DNA of 64,000 bases from Sceloporus undulatus (lineage: Eukaryota; Chordata; Lepidosauria; Squamata; Phrynosomatidae): positions 97,175,505 to 97,239,504 of the forward strand of contig NC_056524.1 in NCBI RefSeq assembly GCF_019175285.1, written 5' to 3'. Below, in pieces: positions 55,001 through 64,000 of the stretch (position 1 is its first letter; the number at the start of each line of letters is the position of its first letter). The translations under genes were made by a program, and so were the position numbers. The notes beneath the pieces were generated by a model. The model was given only the letters and a program-made list of their open reading frames with translations. It was not told the DNA's origin and ran no database searches.

Positions 55001-56325
55001 ATGCACTAGTTGGACTACCAAACAAAATTCTTTCTCTGAACTATTCCTATAGTTATGAAAGACAATCTGCTGCCACACACATTACATTACTGTTTTGCTT
55101 CTTGCACCAAAACCTGCCTTTCTGATTTCTGTCAGGTACAATCCCACTGAACCAAGCACAATAGTCATTTCAGCTCTCCTTGGACATGGTTTAGAAGAGC
55201 TGAAAGAGGAAATTGAGAAAAAACTCCTGAGAGTAACTGGGAAGAATATTCTAACCATTAAAATAAATTTATCTGGACCTCAGCTCAGGTAAGGCTTCGC
55301 TAACAGTGATATTTACCAGTACAGTAGTGAGGTTACTCCAGTAGATGTGGTTTGGTAGATGGGATGTGGGACTCGGCCATTCCTAAGTGCTCAGAGTGGC
55401 AATGATGAGCCAGGTCTAGCAGTGTTCCGAGTGGCAGAGTGGCTGCCTGCAAACCAACTGGTCCTCTGAACATTGACAGTTTTGGTAGTTTTATAGGGTA
55501 AATTCCACCTGGGGTAAAGATCCAGGGGTCCCATGGTCAATGGTCTAAATTGTATGAGATGACTACCTAGGGGAGGGGACTTTCAAGATGAGAATTGCAG
55601 TGCAAATGAACCGATTCCTGCCCACAGAACCTGAGATGGGAACAAATATTGCACTGAAACTGGTGTATTGTTTCTTGATGGGATGCCCCTTGCCTTCCCT
55701 GAGATGTGTCATGAGTCAGGCCCTCTAGCAACTCCTAAACTAACTGATGTGACTCCCTCGCTTTAAAGGTATGGCGGATGCATTTAGGGCCATAGAGGGG
55801 TGAATCTCATCCTATTTCTTGATATCAAAAATGGAAGGCCTTCGGTCTGGATAACAAATGGCTATAATGCAATGACTAGAGGGAGATACATTGGCAGGCA
55901 AAAATTAATATCAGTCTAGATTATATACATATCGTTTTAGGGCCTTTTTGTTTAGCAAAGCTAGCCATCTTAAAAAAAAATTTCTGATTCAACAGAAAGT
56001 TCTGCTTTCTTGCTTACTGCTCATTACATTGACTTGCTATCATGGTGGAGGGTTTGATGAAACAAGGAAGTTATTAAGTTGTGCATGCAAACAGAAGGGG
56101 GAGCATACCAGCACAGGGCTCATTTCCCATCGTTTGGTGGACCACAGAGGTTGTTTCTGTAAGACACTAATTATATTTTGCCATTTCAGTTGGCTCTACA
56201 AAGAAGCAACAGTGCAAGAAGTAGATGTTGTTCCTGAAGATGGCACAGCCAATGTAAAGGTCATCATAAGCAATTCTACCCTGGGAAAATATAAAAGATT
56301 GTTTCCTCGATCAAGTTACTCCTGA
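43043..56325 (+). CDS. GTPBP6: GTPBP6, mitochondrial HflX-family GTPase, complete, 10 exons
   Basis: HflX-type GTPase; the human protein acts on the mitochondrial ribosome in recycling and late assembly. Exons: 43043-43412, 45423-45560, 46627-46697, 47975-48105, 48985-49055, 50734-50892, 51583-51791, 54125-54273, 55136-55288, 56190-56325. All borders are GT-AG, phases agree and the sum is 1587 nt, 528 residues; human GTPBP6 is about 516. The arginine-rich N-terminus MASRWRQLLQLGRRLCG fits a mitochondrial presequence. An acidic linker follows with 12 Glu at residues 72-83. The HflX N-terminal domain includes RCNARTKEAKLQIALAE and RGGSRYIMGSGE, then a basic coiled region near 280-303. The G domain has P-loop GYTNCGKT (309-316), FATLDITAH (335-343), DTIGF (357-361), NKVD (426-429) and SAL (445-447). 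The C-terminal part starts at WLYKEATVQEVDVVPEDG. No key residue is missing. The ATG fits the family's N-terminus. An ATTAAA at 56693 could be the poly(A) signal. Confidence 0.97.
43446..43712. mobile_element. two CR1 pieces in opposite orientation
   Basis: About 43446 to 43530 matches CR1 on the plus strand (TCTAGATCAAGGGAAGTGAT, GGTCAGGCCCCATCTGG). From about 43531 the sequence is CR1 on the minus strand (arms include ATCACCTCTTAACCTTCTCC). The junction within GTPBP6 intron 1 resembles a 5'-inversion or two insertions. It begins 34 bases after the exon 1 donor. Confidence 0.75.
43720..44489. other. GTPBP6 intron 1, unassigned
   Basis: No repeat family recognised; moderately GC-rich. Confidence 0.5.
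44490..44823 (+). mobile_element. CR1 LINE 3' fragment
   Basis: Plus-strand CR1 end: AAGAGGTGATACGATAGCCC, TTAGGAAGAACTTCCTGAC, CTTCCTGCATGGCAGGAAG, ending TTCTGTGATTCTACC in place of the full ATTCTATG repeat. In GTPBP6 intron 1. Confidence 0.85.
45190..45360 (+). repeat. possible LINE 3' UTR scrap
   Basis: T-rich stretch, then TTTTTGAATTGAATAAAAAT and a final A run, like an L1 3' end. Weak evidence. Confidence 0.3.
47210..47590 (+). repeat. L2-like LINE 3' end with a 92-bp tandem duplication
   Basis: Two copies of a 92-bp unit start at 47210 and 47302; shared core GGCAGGCCCAGCTCCATCAG. The element continues with GATTGTAAGCCTGAGGGCAG and GGGCAGGGTATAAATACAAT, an L2-like tail. In GTPBP6 intron 3. 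Confidence 0.7.
49120..49486. mobile_element. GC-rich multi-hairpin MITE, Harbinger-like?
   Basis: 367 bp, far richer in GC and CpG than the intron around it. Ends GGCGGGGTACAGACC and GGTTTGTAACCCGCC are imperfect inverted repeats, with AAA on both flanks. Inside, hairpins follow one another: GAAGCTCCA/TGGAGCTTC, GACGTAGCGAG/CTCGCTACGTC, ATGGCGGCGCCC/GGGCGCCGCCAT, and a long one whose arms hold TACGTATTAGGGTTAGG and its complement. Three-base flanks and the TACAGA terminus are shared with the element at 61200. No coding capacity. Confidence 0.65.
49804..49965. repeat. hAT-like MITE
   Basis: CAGGAATGAGCTTGTGCCCT on the left, GATGAGAGTTGTAGTCCAAC and GCTGTCCACCCATCC on the right. The sequence is palindromic overall and typical of small hAT-like reptile elements. 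Confidence 0.5.
50893..51582. other. GTPBP6 intron 6
   Basis: Intron with no repeat family recognised. Confidence 0.5.
52206..52372 (+). repeat. Tigger/pogo-like MITE fragment
   Basis: Begins after TA with CAGTGGACCCTTGGTACCC and shares CAAGGTTTGCTTTTTGGAAT with the copy at 39024. The right end is missing. Confidence 0.65.
52850..53805 (+). mobile_element. RTE/BovB-like LINE 3' part
   Basis: Plus strand encodes FGKGVRQGCILSPYLFNLYA, then LRYADDTVLLAETN with the catalytic YADD motif, then LNIKKTKIMT. Later come LYFGHIMRKHELLEKVMILG, LQDLSRAVEG and HRVTMN, and a CAA-repeat tail at about 53790. Gene order, terminal motifs and CAA tail fit the RTE clade, the usual mobiliser of the ACA-type SINEs here. 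Frames are broken. It lies in GTPBP6 intron 7. Confidence 0.85.
54274..55135. other. GTPBP6 intron 8
   Basis: AT-rich intron; nothing recognised. Confidence 0.5.
55289..56189. other. GTPBP6 intron 9
   Basis: An in-frame open stretch runs from 55948 into the last exon, but the acceptor CATTTCAG at 56182 to 56189 and the family sequence place the exon start at 56190. Confidence 0.6.
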
Positions 56326-57090
56326 AATTACGAAGGCATGCTTTATGGGAGATAACCATTTTTACAGGCTACAGAGTTACCACAATATTTTTGGTAGAGG
56401 CAAAATGAGCATGGCTCACTAGAGTACTGATCTTCATATTCTGCTTCAAACAAACTACAGTAGTATCTGCACCTATATATAAAATGGCAGTATCTTTGAA
56501 AACTTAATTGTCAAATATTGTGAGAAACATCTAATCTTGCCATTCATGGGGAATTGCACAAAGGAAATGGCCAAAGATACTTGCTTCATACCATCCAGAA
56601 CGTCAGAGATTTTAATTTACTGTGTATTAAAAACATTCAGTCTTGGACAACTAACAGATCAGTTCACATCAATTATGCAGAGTTACTTTTTCATTAAATA
56701 GATCATTTCCTTGGCACACAATTTATTTTTAAGCACAACTTTGCAAGACTTTTTTTTAAGTGGAAATATCCCTCTTGAAAATGCAGTTTGTTATTTATGT
56801 ATGTGTTGTGTACAGGATTATATGTGGCCAATAAGGGCTGCAATTTGGATATGAATAACAGTTTGTGAATAGTTATTATAAAATCTGAATTTTCCCCTTA
56901 ATTTGTGAATGAAAGGAAAAGGACATACCATGAAAGTACAGTAGTCTTGTATCACTCTGATTTGCAGCAAAAAATTTCAAGACTTGATCTTTTTTTAAAA
57001 ATTCACCTCTTTTTACAGGCTGCATTTTTTAAAAAAAACAAGCCTTAAATTTTTGGCTGCCTTTTTTTCAAAAGCGTAACTACCCTAAGA
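56326..57090 (+). other. GTPBP6 3' UTR and downstream
   Basis: AT-rich sequence after the stop codon. ATTAAA at 56693 is the nearest poly(A)-signal variant. The true end was not determined. Confidence 0.4.
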
Positions 57091-57250
57091 GAGAGCCAGC
57101 ATAGCGTAGTGGTTTGAGTGTTAGGCTACGACTCTGGAGACCCACTGGGTGACTCAGAGAATGGCAATGGCAAACCCTCTTGCCTAGAAAACCCTGTGAT
57201 AGCATCGTCTTAGGGTTGCCATAAGTTGGAAATGACTTAAAAGCATATAA
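57091..57250 (+). repeat. tRNA-derived SINE (ACA-type), shortened
   Basis: Head GAGAGCCAGCATAGCGTAG, tail GCCATAAGTTGGAAATGAC; about 60 bases of the middle are absent. Confidence 0.75.
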
Positions 57251-57261
57251 CAATTAACCTA

Positions 57262-57450
57262 AATGCACCAGATCCTGTCAGCTGAGCAGGGCCAGCCCTG
57301 ATCAGTACTTGGAGGGGAGAGTGCTAATGAATGGCAGGTGCTGTGGGCTATATTTCATAGGAACAAGCTGGCAAAACCACCTCTGAGTATTCCATGGCAT
57401 AAGAAAAACCTATGAAATTCATGGAATCACCATAAGTTGGCAAGTGATAT
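57262..57450 (+). repeat. 5S-rRNA-derived SINE, copy 1
   Basis: The 5S-like region has ACCAGATCCTGTCAGCTGAG and ATCAGTACTTGGAGGGGAG. The body has GCAAAACCACCTCTGAGTAT and the tail ATCACCATAAGTTGGCAAG. The RTE-like tail is shared with the tRNA SINEs. Confidence 0.75.
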
Positions 57451-57524
57451 TCTCATTTAGGTCAAAGAAAGTTACTGATGGCCAGTATTGGTTTTAGTCA
57501 GTGTTGTCTTCTACCTACCAGTTC

Positions 57525-57735
57525 AAACACACTGATCTTGTCTGATTTTAGAAGCTAAGCAGGGATTAGTACTTCAGTGGGAGATTGCCAAATAATACTG
57601 TCCTAGAGATCTTCCGGTAGGGCTAGGAAAGAATTTTGCCCAAAACGCTAAAAAGTCACTTGGAGCCAGAATTGATCGTACTAGGCTAGGTGCGTCAGCA
57701 GCATAAGGCAACTTACTCTGTCCCGACATCAATAA
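57525..57735 (+). repeat. 5S-rRNA-derived SINE, copy 2
   Basis: CACTGATCTTGTCTGATTTT, AGAAGCTAAGCAGGGATTAG and TACTTCAGTGGGAGATTGCC follow the 5S rRNA box A to C region closely. The tail differs from copy 1 (CCAGAATTGATCGTACTAGG), indicating another subfamily. Confidence 0.8.
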
Positions 57736-58089
57736 TTAGGGTTTAGACTTCAAGTAGATACAAACTTAGATTAACCTAGTCCATTGATTTAAATGGTTTT
57801 ACTATAAATATGTAGACTCCAGTTCCAGTTCAGCACAGGCATATCTCACTTAATAAAGCCTCTTGACAAAGAATCTCCTTATTACAAAAATGTTTTACAC
57901 CTCCCTAGCTACCATTTCCCCTGCTACATCTAGCTGCAAGTTTTTAGCAGTGCTGTCATTGGGAGGAGGATGGAGAAACACATATTTCAGTGTTGCATTC
58001 CATCTGCAGACAATAGTGCAATAAACCTTGCACTGGGAAGGAACAGGACTCTACCATAGTTGTGTGTGCCAGCCTACAACAGGTTAAGT

Positions 58090-58264
58090 CAGTGTTTCTC
58101 AAATAGTGGGGCGGGCCCCCCAGGGGAGGCGCGAAGCTCTGTTATGCAGAGGTGTACTTATAACAATTTTATAGACAAATTATACTATTTACAGTCGCGC
58201 GGGGGGCACGAAATGTTTTCTTCTTCCTAGGGGGGGCATGACAGAAAATAACTGAGAAGCACTG
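58090..58264. mobile_element. hAT MITE with 8-bp duplication
   Basis: CAGTGTTTCTCAAATAGTGG on the left and TGAGAAGCACTG on the right. GGTTAAGT occurs on both sides (58082 to 58089 and 58265 to 58272). 175 bp with a G-rich middle, non-coding. Confidence 0.85.
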
Positions 58265-58274
58265 GGTTAAGTAA

Positions 58275-60360
58275 ACACGAGCTGCTTCCAGAATCCCTTG
58301 CTGAATATGCATTAACACCAAAACAGAGGTAAGCTTCCTTCACCCACTACCCTAGTTGTTTAAGGAGGACAGATTGGGAAGTTTTGCCACCAAAAGTGAA
58401 ATCATAAAGGCTGGTGGAAGAAAAAATTATCTTTGCACTTTGGAAGAAACCTTGAAGCAATCTGTTGAAGGTTCCTGAAGTTTTTGTTTACTTGAGCAAG
58501 CTTTATCTTACTTACTTTTGAACAAAAGCCTTACAGAAATATATTCAACTGCTACTGTTTTGTGTGTAGGGCCTATTATTTCCACATTATTTCAGCTGCT
58601 GGTACCAATTTTTCTGTTAAAGTAATGATCATGAATACATGTGTTTCATTAGCAGGTGTACTTGTATTTTTAAACATCCTCCATTTCACACTTAACAGTA
58701 TGCAATACAACCATTACCAAATCATTTTTGTAGGTATTTCCACAGTTTTCCAAATCATTAATATATGCATTTTTATTAGGATTTCTGGTCATTTCTTACT
58801 GAAACATATGTTGCTGAGTGGGATACTCTTATTTAGGATTGAAAAAGAAGCACCATGTCCGTTTCCAATAGATTTCATTCTGTTGCAGTAATGTAATGCA
58901 GTATTCTTTTGTCATTATACCACAAGAAAGCAAACACACCTAAAGAGCACTAGATGGCATCTTAACGCAGAACATCACTTATATGCTATTTAAATACAAC
59001 TGATAACATTTGAAAAGTCACAACAGAAATTACTTAAGATCCTTTCCTATAATGTAGCATAGTGATTCTTGTTATATGGGTCAATAGGATTAAGAATCAT
59101 GATGCCCCTTTTTAGTTAAGCTCAAGCAGTACATTATTTGCACGTAATTTCATTGAATGTCAAAGATAAATACAGTGCTGTCACTCCCAGCCCCGCACAG
59201 ATTTTTGCTATTGTGGTCCATAGTTTTAAAAGAAGAGAATAACCCTATCTTGGATATCTAACCTTTCCTAGTTCACCAGAGCCATTTTACTCCCTATTGG
59301 TGTCTATGTAAACAAGAGTTTTATCACCACTGTGTATATCACATTACACTTTTTTTCCACTGAAATTAATTCAGCTTGCTGTGCCCAGTTGACCCAGATT
59401 AGAGAGGTTGTTTTTAAGCTTTTCATCATCTCCTTGGGTTCAACATCTTCAATAAAATGTGGTTATCTTTTGCAAACGCAATTTACTGTGTTCAACTTCT
59501 TGAATCCCTATAAAACACTAGTTATCTTGTCAATTTTCAGTGGTAATTTGTTCATTTTAGGTCCTTTTTCTATGGGCATTTCTGACACAGAACAATAGCA
59601 AAGAATAATAATGACAGTTTCAACCATTGAAACATAAGTATTCAGCTGGAGAAGTAAAATTCAACCCCAGAACTTCTGTTTTATTTTGCTGTTCATGAGT
59701 AACATTTACACCTGTCTGAATAAAGGTTTCTCATTTACAGGTGCAAATTTCAGCATACACAGGCAAACAGTGGACTGCCATTCCTACATATACTTGGAGA
59801 AAAATGGATACTTAACCTGAACTAAATGAAATGAGAAACTAGCACACCTCTCCTTCTGGGTCATATCTATCTGGGAAACACTGCTTTGCGTGTGGCTTCT
59901 GTCACCGTGTAGCCATATCAGTGGGCTGGTAGGTCTTCACTGTGACCATGCCAGTCATCTTCTTATGGGGAGACAAACCCAGACTCTTCCTTCCCAAAGA
60001 GATGATAGTGCCAACCAATATTTGGCAAAAGTAAATGAACAGACCACACACGCGTCTACCAGATTTGTAACAGGCCTTAGGATATGGAAATGTAACAAAC
60101 ATACATAAAGGCTTTAAATTTTTGAACAGTTTCCACTCTCACTGCGAAGTATGAGGTTTTTTTCACAGACATCTTCAGAGAACATCATAGAGTCTTTAAC
60201 AGTTTGTCCCTAACAATTTTCAAATATATCCTTACTGCATGTGTGACATTTACAAAGTCCCATGAGGTAGGTAGATTACTTATGTCTTCTGTCTCGTGCT
60301 TGAGCTAGGCCTTAGTCTCAATGTGTCTTTTTTTCCCAACAAAAGTGAAGAGAATCAGTG
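58275..60360 (-). other. intergenic sequence and probable PLCXD1 3' UTR
   Basis: No repeat recognised in this 2-kb stretch. Part must be the 3' UTR of PLCXD1, whose stop codon is at 60363 to 60361. A minus-strand AATAAA lies at about 59685 to 59680. Confidence 0.45.
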
Positions 60361-62588
60361 CTATTTCAAAAGTTTTCTATTCAGGTCTATCACATTCTTC
60401 ACAAAATCATTTTTTTCTATAAAGTCTCCAGCAATGATGTTAATGCAGTCTTTCTTTGATCCAGGGCATTGTTTTTTTATCCACAAATTTAAAAATGGAA
60501 GGGCTTTAAGGGTCATTTCCTTAAGAGAGCCACGTAGATGTGCTAGGATATACCCTAGATCTCCAGTAAGGTTGATTCCTGCGACAAATAATCCCGCTGG
60601 AAGAAAAATGAAAAAGGAGAATTGCTTTTTGGTATTATTTTTGTAACTTATTAACTTTTAAGCATAAGCAATAGTTCTCACAACAACACATTCATTTTAA
60701 CAGAGTATACCAGTAAGCATCCTCTGCTGATCTTGATGCATTTGCAGCCTGCATGGACTGAAAGCAGGCTGGACTTTGTTTATACCCGAGTCAGTAAGAC
60801 CTGAGCAGGGCTGTTGATAAGAGGGTGACACACAGGTCTCTCATTCATAGGGTTGCCATAAGCTGATTTGACAGTATAAAACTCTGAACACATCAAAGTG
60901 GAGAACTTTTACTGTAAATCTTTCGGTTTTCCATTTGAAATGGAAATGGAAATAAATTTCAAGGATAAGTACATCCCAATTCTTGAAAAAGCAAATTAAG
61001 GTCGTATGCACTGTGATGCTATAACGTGCCTTCAAGCTGACACTGACCTATGGCTACCCTATCATCATTTTCTTGGCAATATTTATTCAAAGTTTGTCAC
61101 TGTCTTCCTCTCACGCTGAAAGAATGTGACTTGCCCAAGGCCACCAAGTGGATTTCCATAGATGACTGGGAATGTGATCTCTGGTGAGCCAGAGTCTTAG
61201 GCACGTTACAGACGGGCCCTTCCGGCGCCCCCATCACATGCTAGGGGTTGGCCAAGGACCTAGTGTCCACACCAGCCTCACCCCTAGCATGTGATGGGGG
61301 CGTAATAATGGCAGCAGCCTATATACACGGGCGCCACCATTATTACGTGCCGGATGCATAGCATCCGCACGTCGCGCCCCAGATATGACGCCGCGAGTGC
61401 GTGCCTCGTGCCTCTCAGCATCACATCCGGGGCACAAGAAGAAGCACCATTTCGGTGCTTCTCCTTAGCTGTGCCAGGAAGCCTCACGGTCTGGCGCAGC
61501 TAATGGCGCAGGGAGAGTGCCGCTTTTCGGCACTCTGTAACGCGCCTCAGTTCAACTCAGCCACATCTTGCTAGCTCTCTACAAATTCTTTAAAGGTATT
61601 AACACAACAAATGGCTTTTGTATGTTTAGGTATAACCTGTTCTCCTTCCTTCTCTAGGAGAATCAGTACGAATTTCTTTAATTAAGTTTCCTTTCATTTA
61701 AACCAAACTGTCAGCATAACTTCTCAATATTCCCGAAACTAGAAATGCCCATGCTCAAATATTTTAACATTCAGCCCACCAAAGCATGCTCAAAGAAATG
61801 CAAGCTTCCTATAAAAATGTTTTTTTAAAAAAACCTCTAAATTCTGCATCAAGCCAAACTAACTATCAACTTATGAAACCTACAATTTGAATTTTTGATA
61901 AGGCTCAAGAGTTCAATGCTTGAACAGGTATCCCTCCCTATATAGACTTGCATAAGCACTAAGGTCTGTTGGAAGGGCCCTTCTCTGTTCCAACAATGGG
62001 ATAATTTGGAGAAGGCCTTCCCTACTGTGACCCCTCAATTGTTGGACAACCTTCTTTTAGAAGCCTAATCTGTCATTCCAAGTGCCAAGTAAAAATATGG
62101 CTTTTTATGAAACCCTTTGGTGTCTTAACTGATTTCATCTAAATCTGCAAATGTGCATGGTCTTAAATTGCCTTAACTAGTTTTACACTGTCTTGTTATG
62201 ACTTGTCAAATTGTTTAACATGCTTTTAGTGTGTTTAAATTGTTTTTATTGTTAGCTGCCCTGAGGCCTTTGCATATAGGGCAAATATCAATATTTTAAT
62301 CTTTGTAATCTTCTTGTTCATCATCCTCTTTCTCATCTTGGGAACTGAGGCACTTTAAAAGTCAGTTTCTAATTATCACCTTGAAAACAAAATGAAGCAA
62401 GTACCTGGGCGTCCATTCTGTTTCCTCCTCTCCAAATACTGGATAAGCTTTTCTGCTGTGGTCTTATCTCCCCACCAGTATGGAATTGCAGGCCATAGCT
62501 CACAATGCCGTGTCACTTGTGAAACTTCTTCATAGGACACAATAACCTGATAGTCACCAGACCATAGGTTCCGTAGGGTAGGTACAAC
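60361..62588 (-). CDS. PLCXD1: PLCXD1, last two exons
   Basis: C-terminal 139 residues of a PI-PLC X-domain protein. The penultimate exon is 62588-62405 (184 nt): NLWSGDYQVIVSYEEVSQ, ELWPAIPYWWGDKTTAEKLI and a donor after NGRP. The last exon is 60596-60361: GLFVAGINLTGDLGYILAHL, FLNLWIKKQCPG, CINIIAGDFIEKNDFVKNVI, stop at 60363. LWPxxPYWWG, GLFVAGINLT and NIIAGDF are strongly conserved in PLCXD1/2/3. PLCXD1 is chosen because human PLCXD1 is also the convergent neighbour of GTPBP6. The X-domain histidines lie in earlier exons outside the window. The intron holds a SINE, a hairpin MITE and an L2-like tail. Confidence 0.88.
61019..61196 (-). repeat. tRNA-derived SINE (ACA-type), partial
   Basis: Minus-strand tail and body: GTGCCTTCAAGCTGACACTG, CTTGGCAATATTTATTC, GACTTGCCCAAGGCCACCAA. 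It is truncated at the head, where the GC-rich element at 61200 begins. Confidence 0.7.
61200..61546. mobile_element. GC-rich multi-hairpin MITE, second full copy type
   Basis: 347 bp. Ends GGCACGTTACAGACGGGCC and CTCTGTAACGCGCC are inverted; flanks are TTA on the left and TCA on the right. Internal hairpins: CATCACATGCTAGGGG with its complement, CGTAATAATGG/CCATTATTACG, GAAGCACCATTTCGGTGCTTC, and AGTGCCGCTTTTCGGCACT. The architecture matches 49120 to 49486, although the sequence is mostly different. It lies in the PLCXD1 intron. Confidence 0.65.
61975..62305 (+). repeat. L2-like LINE 3' end
   Basis: GGAGAAGGCCTTCCCTACTG, AGAAGCCTAATCTGTCATTCC, a GCTTTTTATGAAACCCTTT segment and TAGCTGCCCTGAGGCCTTTG, then ATATAGGGCAAATATCAATA. 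This is a diverged L2-like tail. Confidence 0.55.
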
Positions 62589-64000
62589 CTGAAAGACAGG
62601 ACAAGATAAGTTACCATATTTTATTCATAGTATTCATGTTGGGAAAAGATCTGGACCTCAAGCAGTAAGACATGAATACTACACTCTTTCATCCTATTTG
62701 TATTTTAGAATACATAAGGATGCAAGTTACATGGCCCATCTTTCACAAAGAACATCACACCTTTGAAAACCTGTGGGATTTTCTCTGGAGTTCAAGTACA
62801 AAGATGGTGCCACAATCCAACTTCACATGATCTCTATCAATTTTGATTCAATTGGACATTCGTAGATATTTACATATAACACACACATTTCCATTCATGT
62901 AATACACATCCATTTGTGCTCACATACATTTGCAATTATATAATAATATTTATTTTTTATTTATTTCATTTGTATGCCACCTTTCTCCCAGAAAGGAACC
63001 AAGGTGGCTCTCAAAAAAAAAGTGTTAAAAACATCACAATAAAATTTAAAACATAATACACATCCATTCATGCTCAGTCTGATCACACTCTTCCCATATT
63101 CCAGTGGTCATTATATTTGCTAAAAGCCTTCCAACTGATGCCAACAAAAGTTTTTTTGGAAGCTTCATTGTTGCCACATATAAGAAGATGAAGCTATCAC
63201 CTGCCACCACACAAAGCAAAATCAGTTACCCATATTCTCTATCTCCCTCATTAGACCAATGAAATGAAAGTTGGAAAGAATAAGTTTTCTTCTTGAAAAC
63301 AAGTATTAAGTAGCAAGTTACACTTAGTTCAGGGGCAGGCATAGCACAGCCGGTGAGATGCTTGCAGGCCTAAGAGCCCCAACTGAGGACCCTTGAAGCA
63401 CCCAGTCCATCCCCCCCACCCAAAAAAAAATATTTTCCCAGGCAATTTCCCACCCCCAAATGGGTCAAAATGCAACAGTTTTGCCACCAAAACCTTCAAA
63501 ATTCCAAAATCAAGGCAAAAATGAGCTAAATATGTGATGTAGTTGTGATTGCATCAGGTACATTCGTGCAACCCACCAGCAGGGGCCAAATTAAAAAATT
63601 GTCCCTATCCTGAATAGTTCCCCACCCTATCTTAATACATGACTCCTGATTTATATTCATTTACAACATCCCAGGACACTGAAATCCCTTCTCAGACCAA
63701 TCAGAGAGACCAGCTCTAACACCACCATTTCAGTTCTCAGTAGACTTGATAGTTAGATTACCAAGGGATAGCTCTTCCTTTTCAACATATAGAATTTTTA
63801 ACAAAACAAAATCCCACAATTTGTAGACATGACCAGTGATACAGTCCATTACTGGTACAGTCCAAGAACCATCTGTGGCAAATTTCACCTACAAGAATAC
63901 AAACTAAAAACATTTGAGGGTGGGGAAGATCCTAAAACTTGGCATCTGTTGATAGCTTGATTACACAAAATCAATAGTGTCATAATTTATTGTTTTAATA
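62589..64000 (-). other. PLCXD1 intron, upstream part
   Basis: No further exon recognised. A short LINE-tail-like segment (ATTTGTATGCCACCTTTCTC, AACCAAGGTGGCTCTC) lies at about 62960 to 63020 on the minus strand. Confidence 0.45.

Noticed and set aside
55948-56325. 125-codon frame as an extended last exon of GTPBP6
   Set aside because: The portion before 56190 is intron; the acceptor and conserved SWLYKEA start define the exon.
57525-57620. possible 5S rRNA gene
   Set aside because: Only the promoter-bearing head is 5S-like and it is fused to a SINE body.
1-64000. endogenous retrovirus or other LTR element
   Set aside because: No long terminal repeats, gag, protease or envelope-like sequence were seen; all reverse transcriptase pieces are of LINE type.

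Overview
The window is nuclear DNA of a vertebrate, almost certainly a squamate reptile (lizard-type). Genes are split by spliceable GT-AG introns. The interspersed repeats are a squamate mix: tRNA-derived SINEs with ACA-type tails, 5S-rRNA-derived SINEs, an RTE/BovB-like LINE ending in a CAA repeat, CR1 LINEs ending in the ATTCTATG repeat, L1 and L2-like LINEs, hAT, Tigger/pogo-like and Harbinger-like DNA elements, and Penelope-like tails. No prokaryotic-style genes, CRISPR arrays, rRNA genes or intact viral elements were seen.

Three host genes account for the conserved coding sequence. (1) Minus strand, 36.9 to 19.4 kb: the 5' half of a cohesin STAG/SA subunit. Nine consecutive exons of the conserved core join in frame, and a candidate start-codon exon lies upstream. 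The protein is too divergent to be STAG1 or STAG2 and is best called STAG3-like. (2) Plus strand, 43.0 to 56.3 kb: a complete ten-exon GTPBP6, a mitochondrial HflX-family GTPase of 528 residues with all G motifs intact. (3) Minus strand, 62.6 to 60.4 kb: the last two exons of PLCXD1, convergent with GTPBP6. GTPBP6 and PLCXD1 are also convergent neighbours in the human pseudoautosomal region, so this pair is an old linkage. GTPBP6 and the STAG gene point away from one CpG-rich segment (about 42.3 to 43.4 kb) that holds a CRE/E-box composite and a CCAAT box, so a shared bidirectional promoter is likely.

Layout: 1 to 19.4 kb is repeat-dominated, with no recognised exon. It includes an L1 fragment with a perfect target duplication, a Penelope-like inverted unit, a hAT element invaded by a 5'-inverted L1 (6.3 to 12.55 kb) and a long decayed CR1 (13.3 to 17.06 kb). 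This part also holds a 148-base gap flanked by noisy duplicate copies of nearby sequence, which looks like an assembly gap-fill artefact. From 19.4 to 42 kb are STAG exons among SINEs, DNA transposons and one L1. From 42.3 to 43.4 kb is the promoter island. From 43 to 56.3 kb is GTPBP6, with CR1, L2-like, RTE and GC-rich hairpin elements in its introns. From 56.3 to 64 kb are 3' regions, two 5S SINEs, a hAT element with a perfect 8-bp duplication, and PLCXD1.

The least ordinary content is: hammerhead-ribozyme-like cores in Penelope-like tails (3.5, 4.6, 21.1 and 40.4 kb); a set of GC-rich elements made of successive hairpins (3.0, 4.3, 17.5, 49.1 and 61.2 kb); the divergent STAG paralogue with its ligand-pocket residues kept; and the gap-fill duplication. 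Family names come from recognising sequence by eye, not from a database search.
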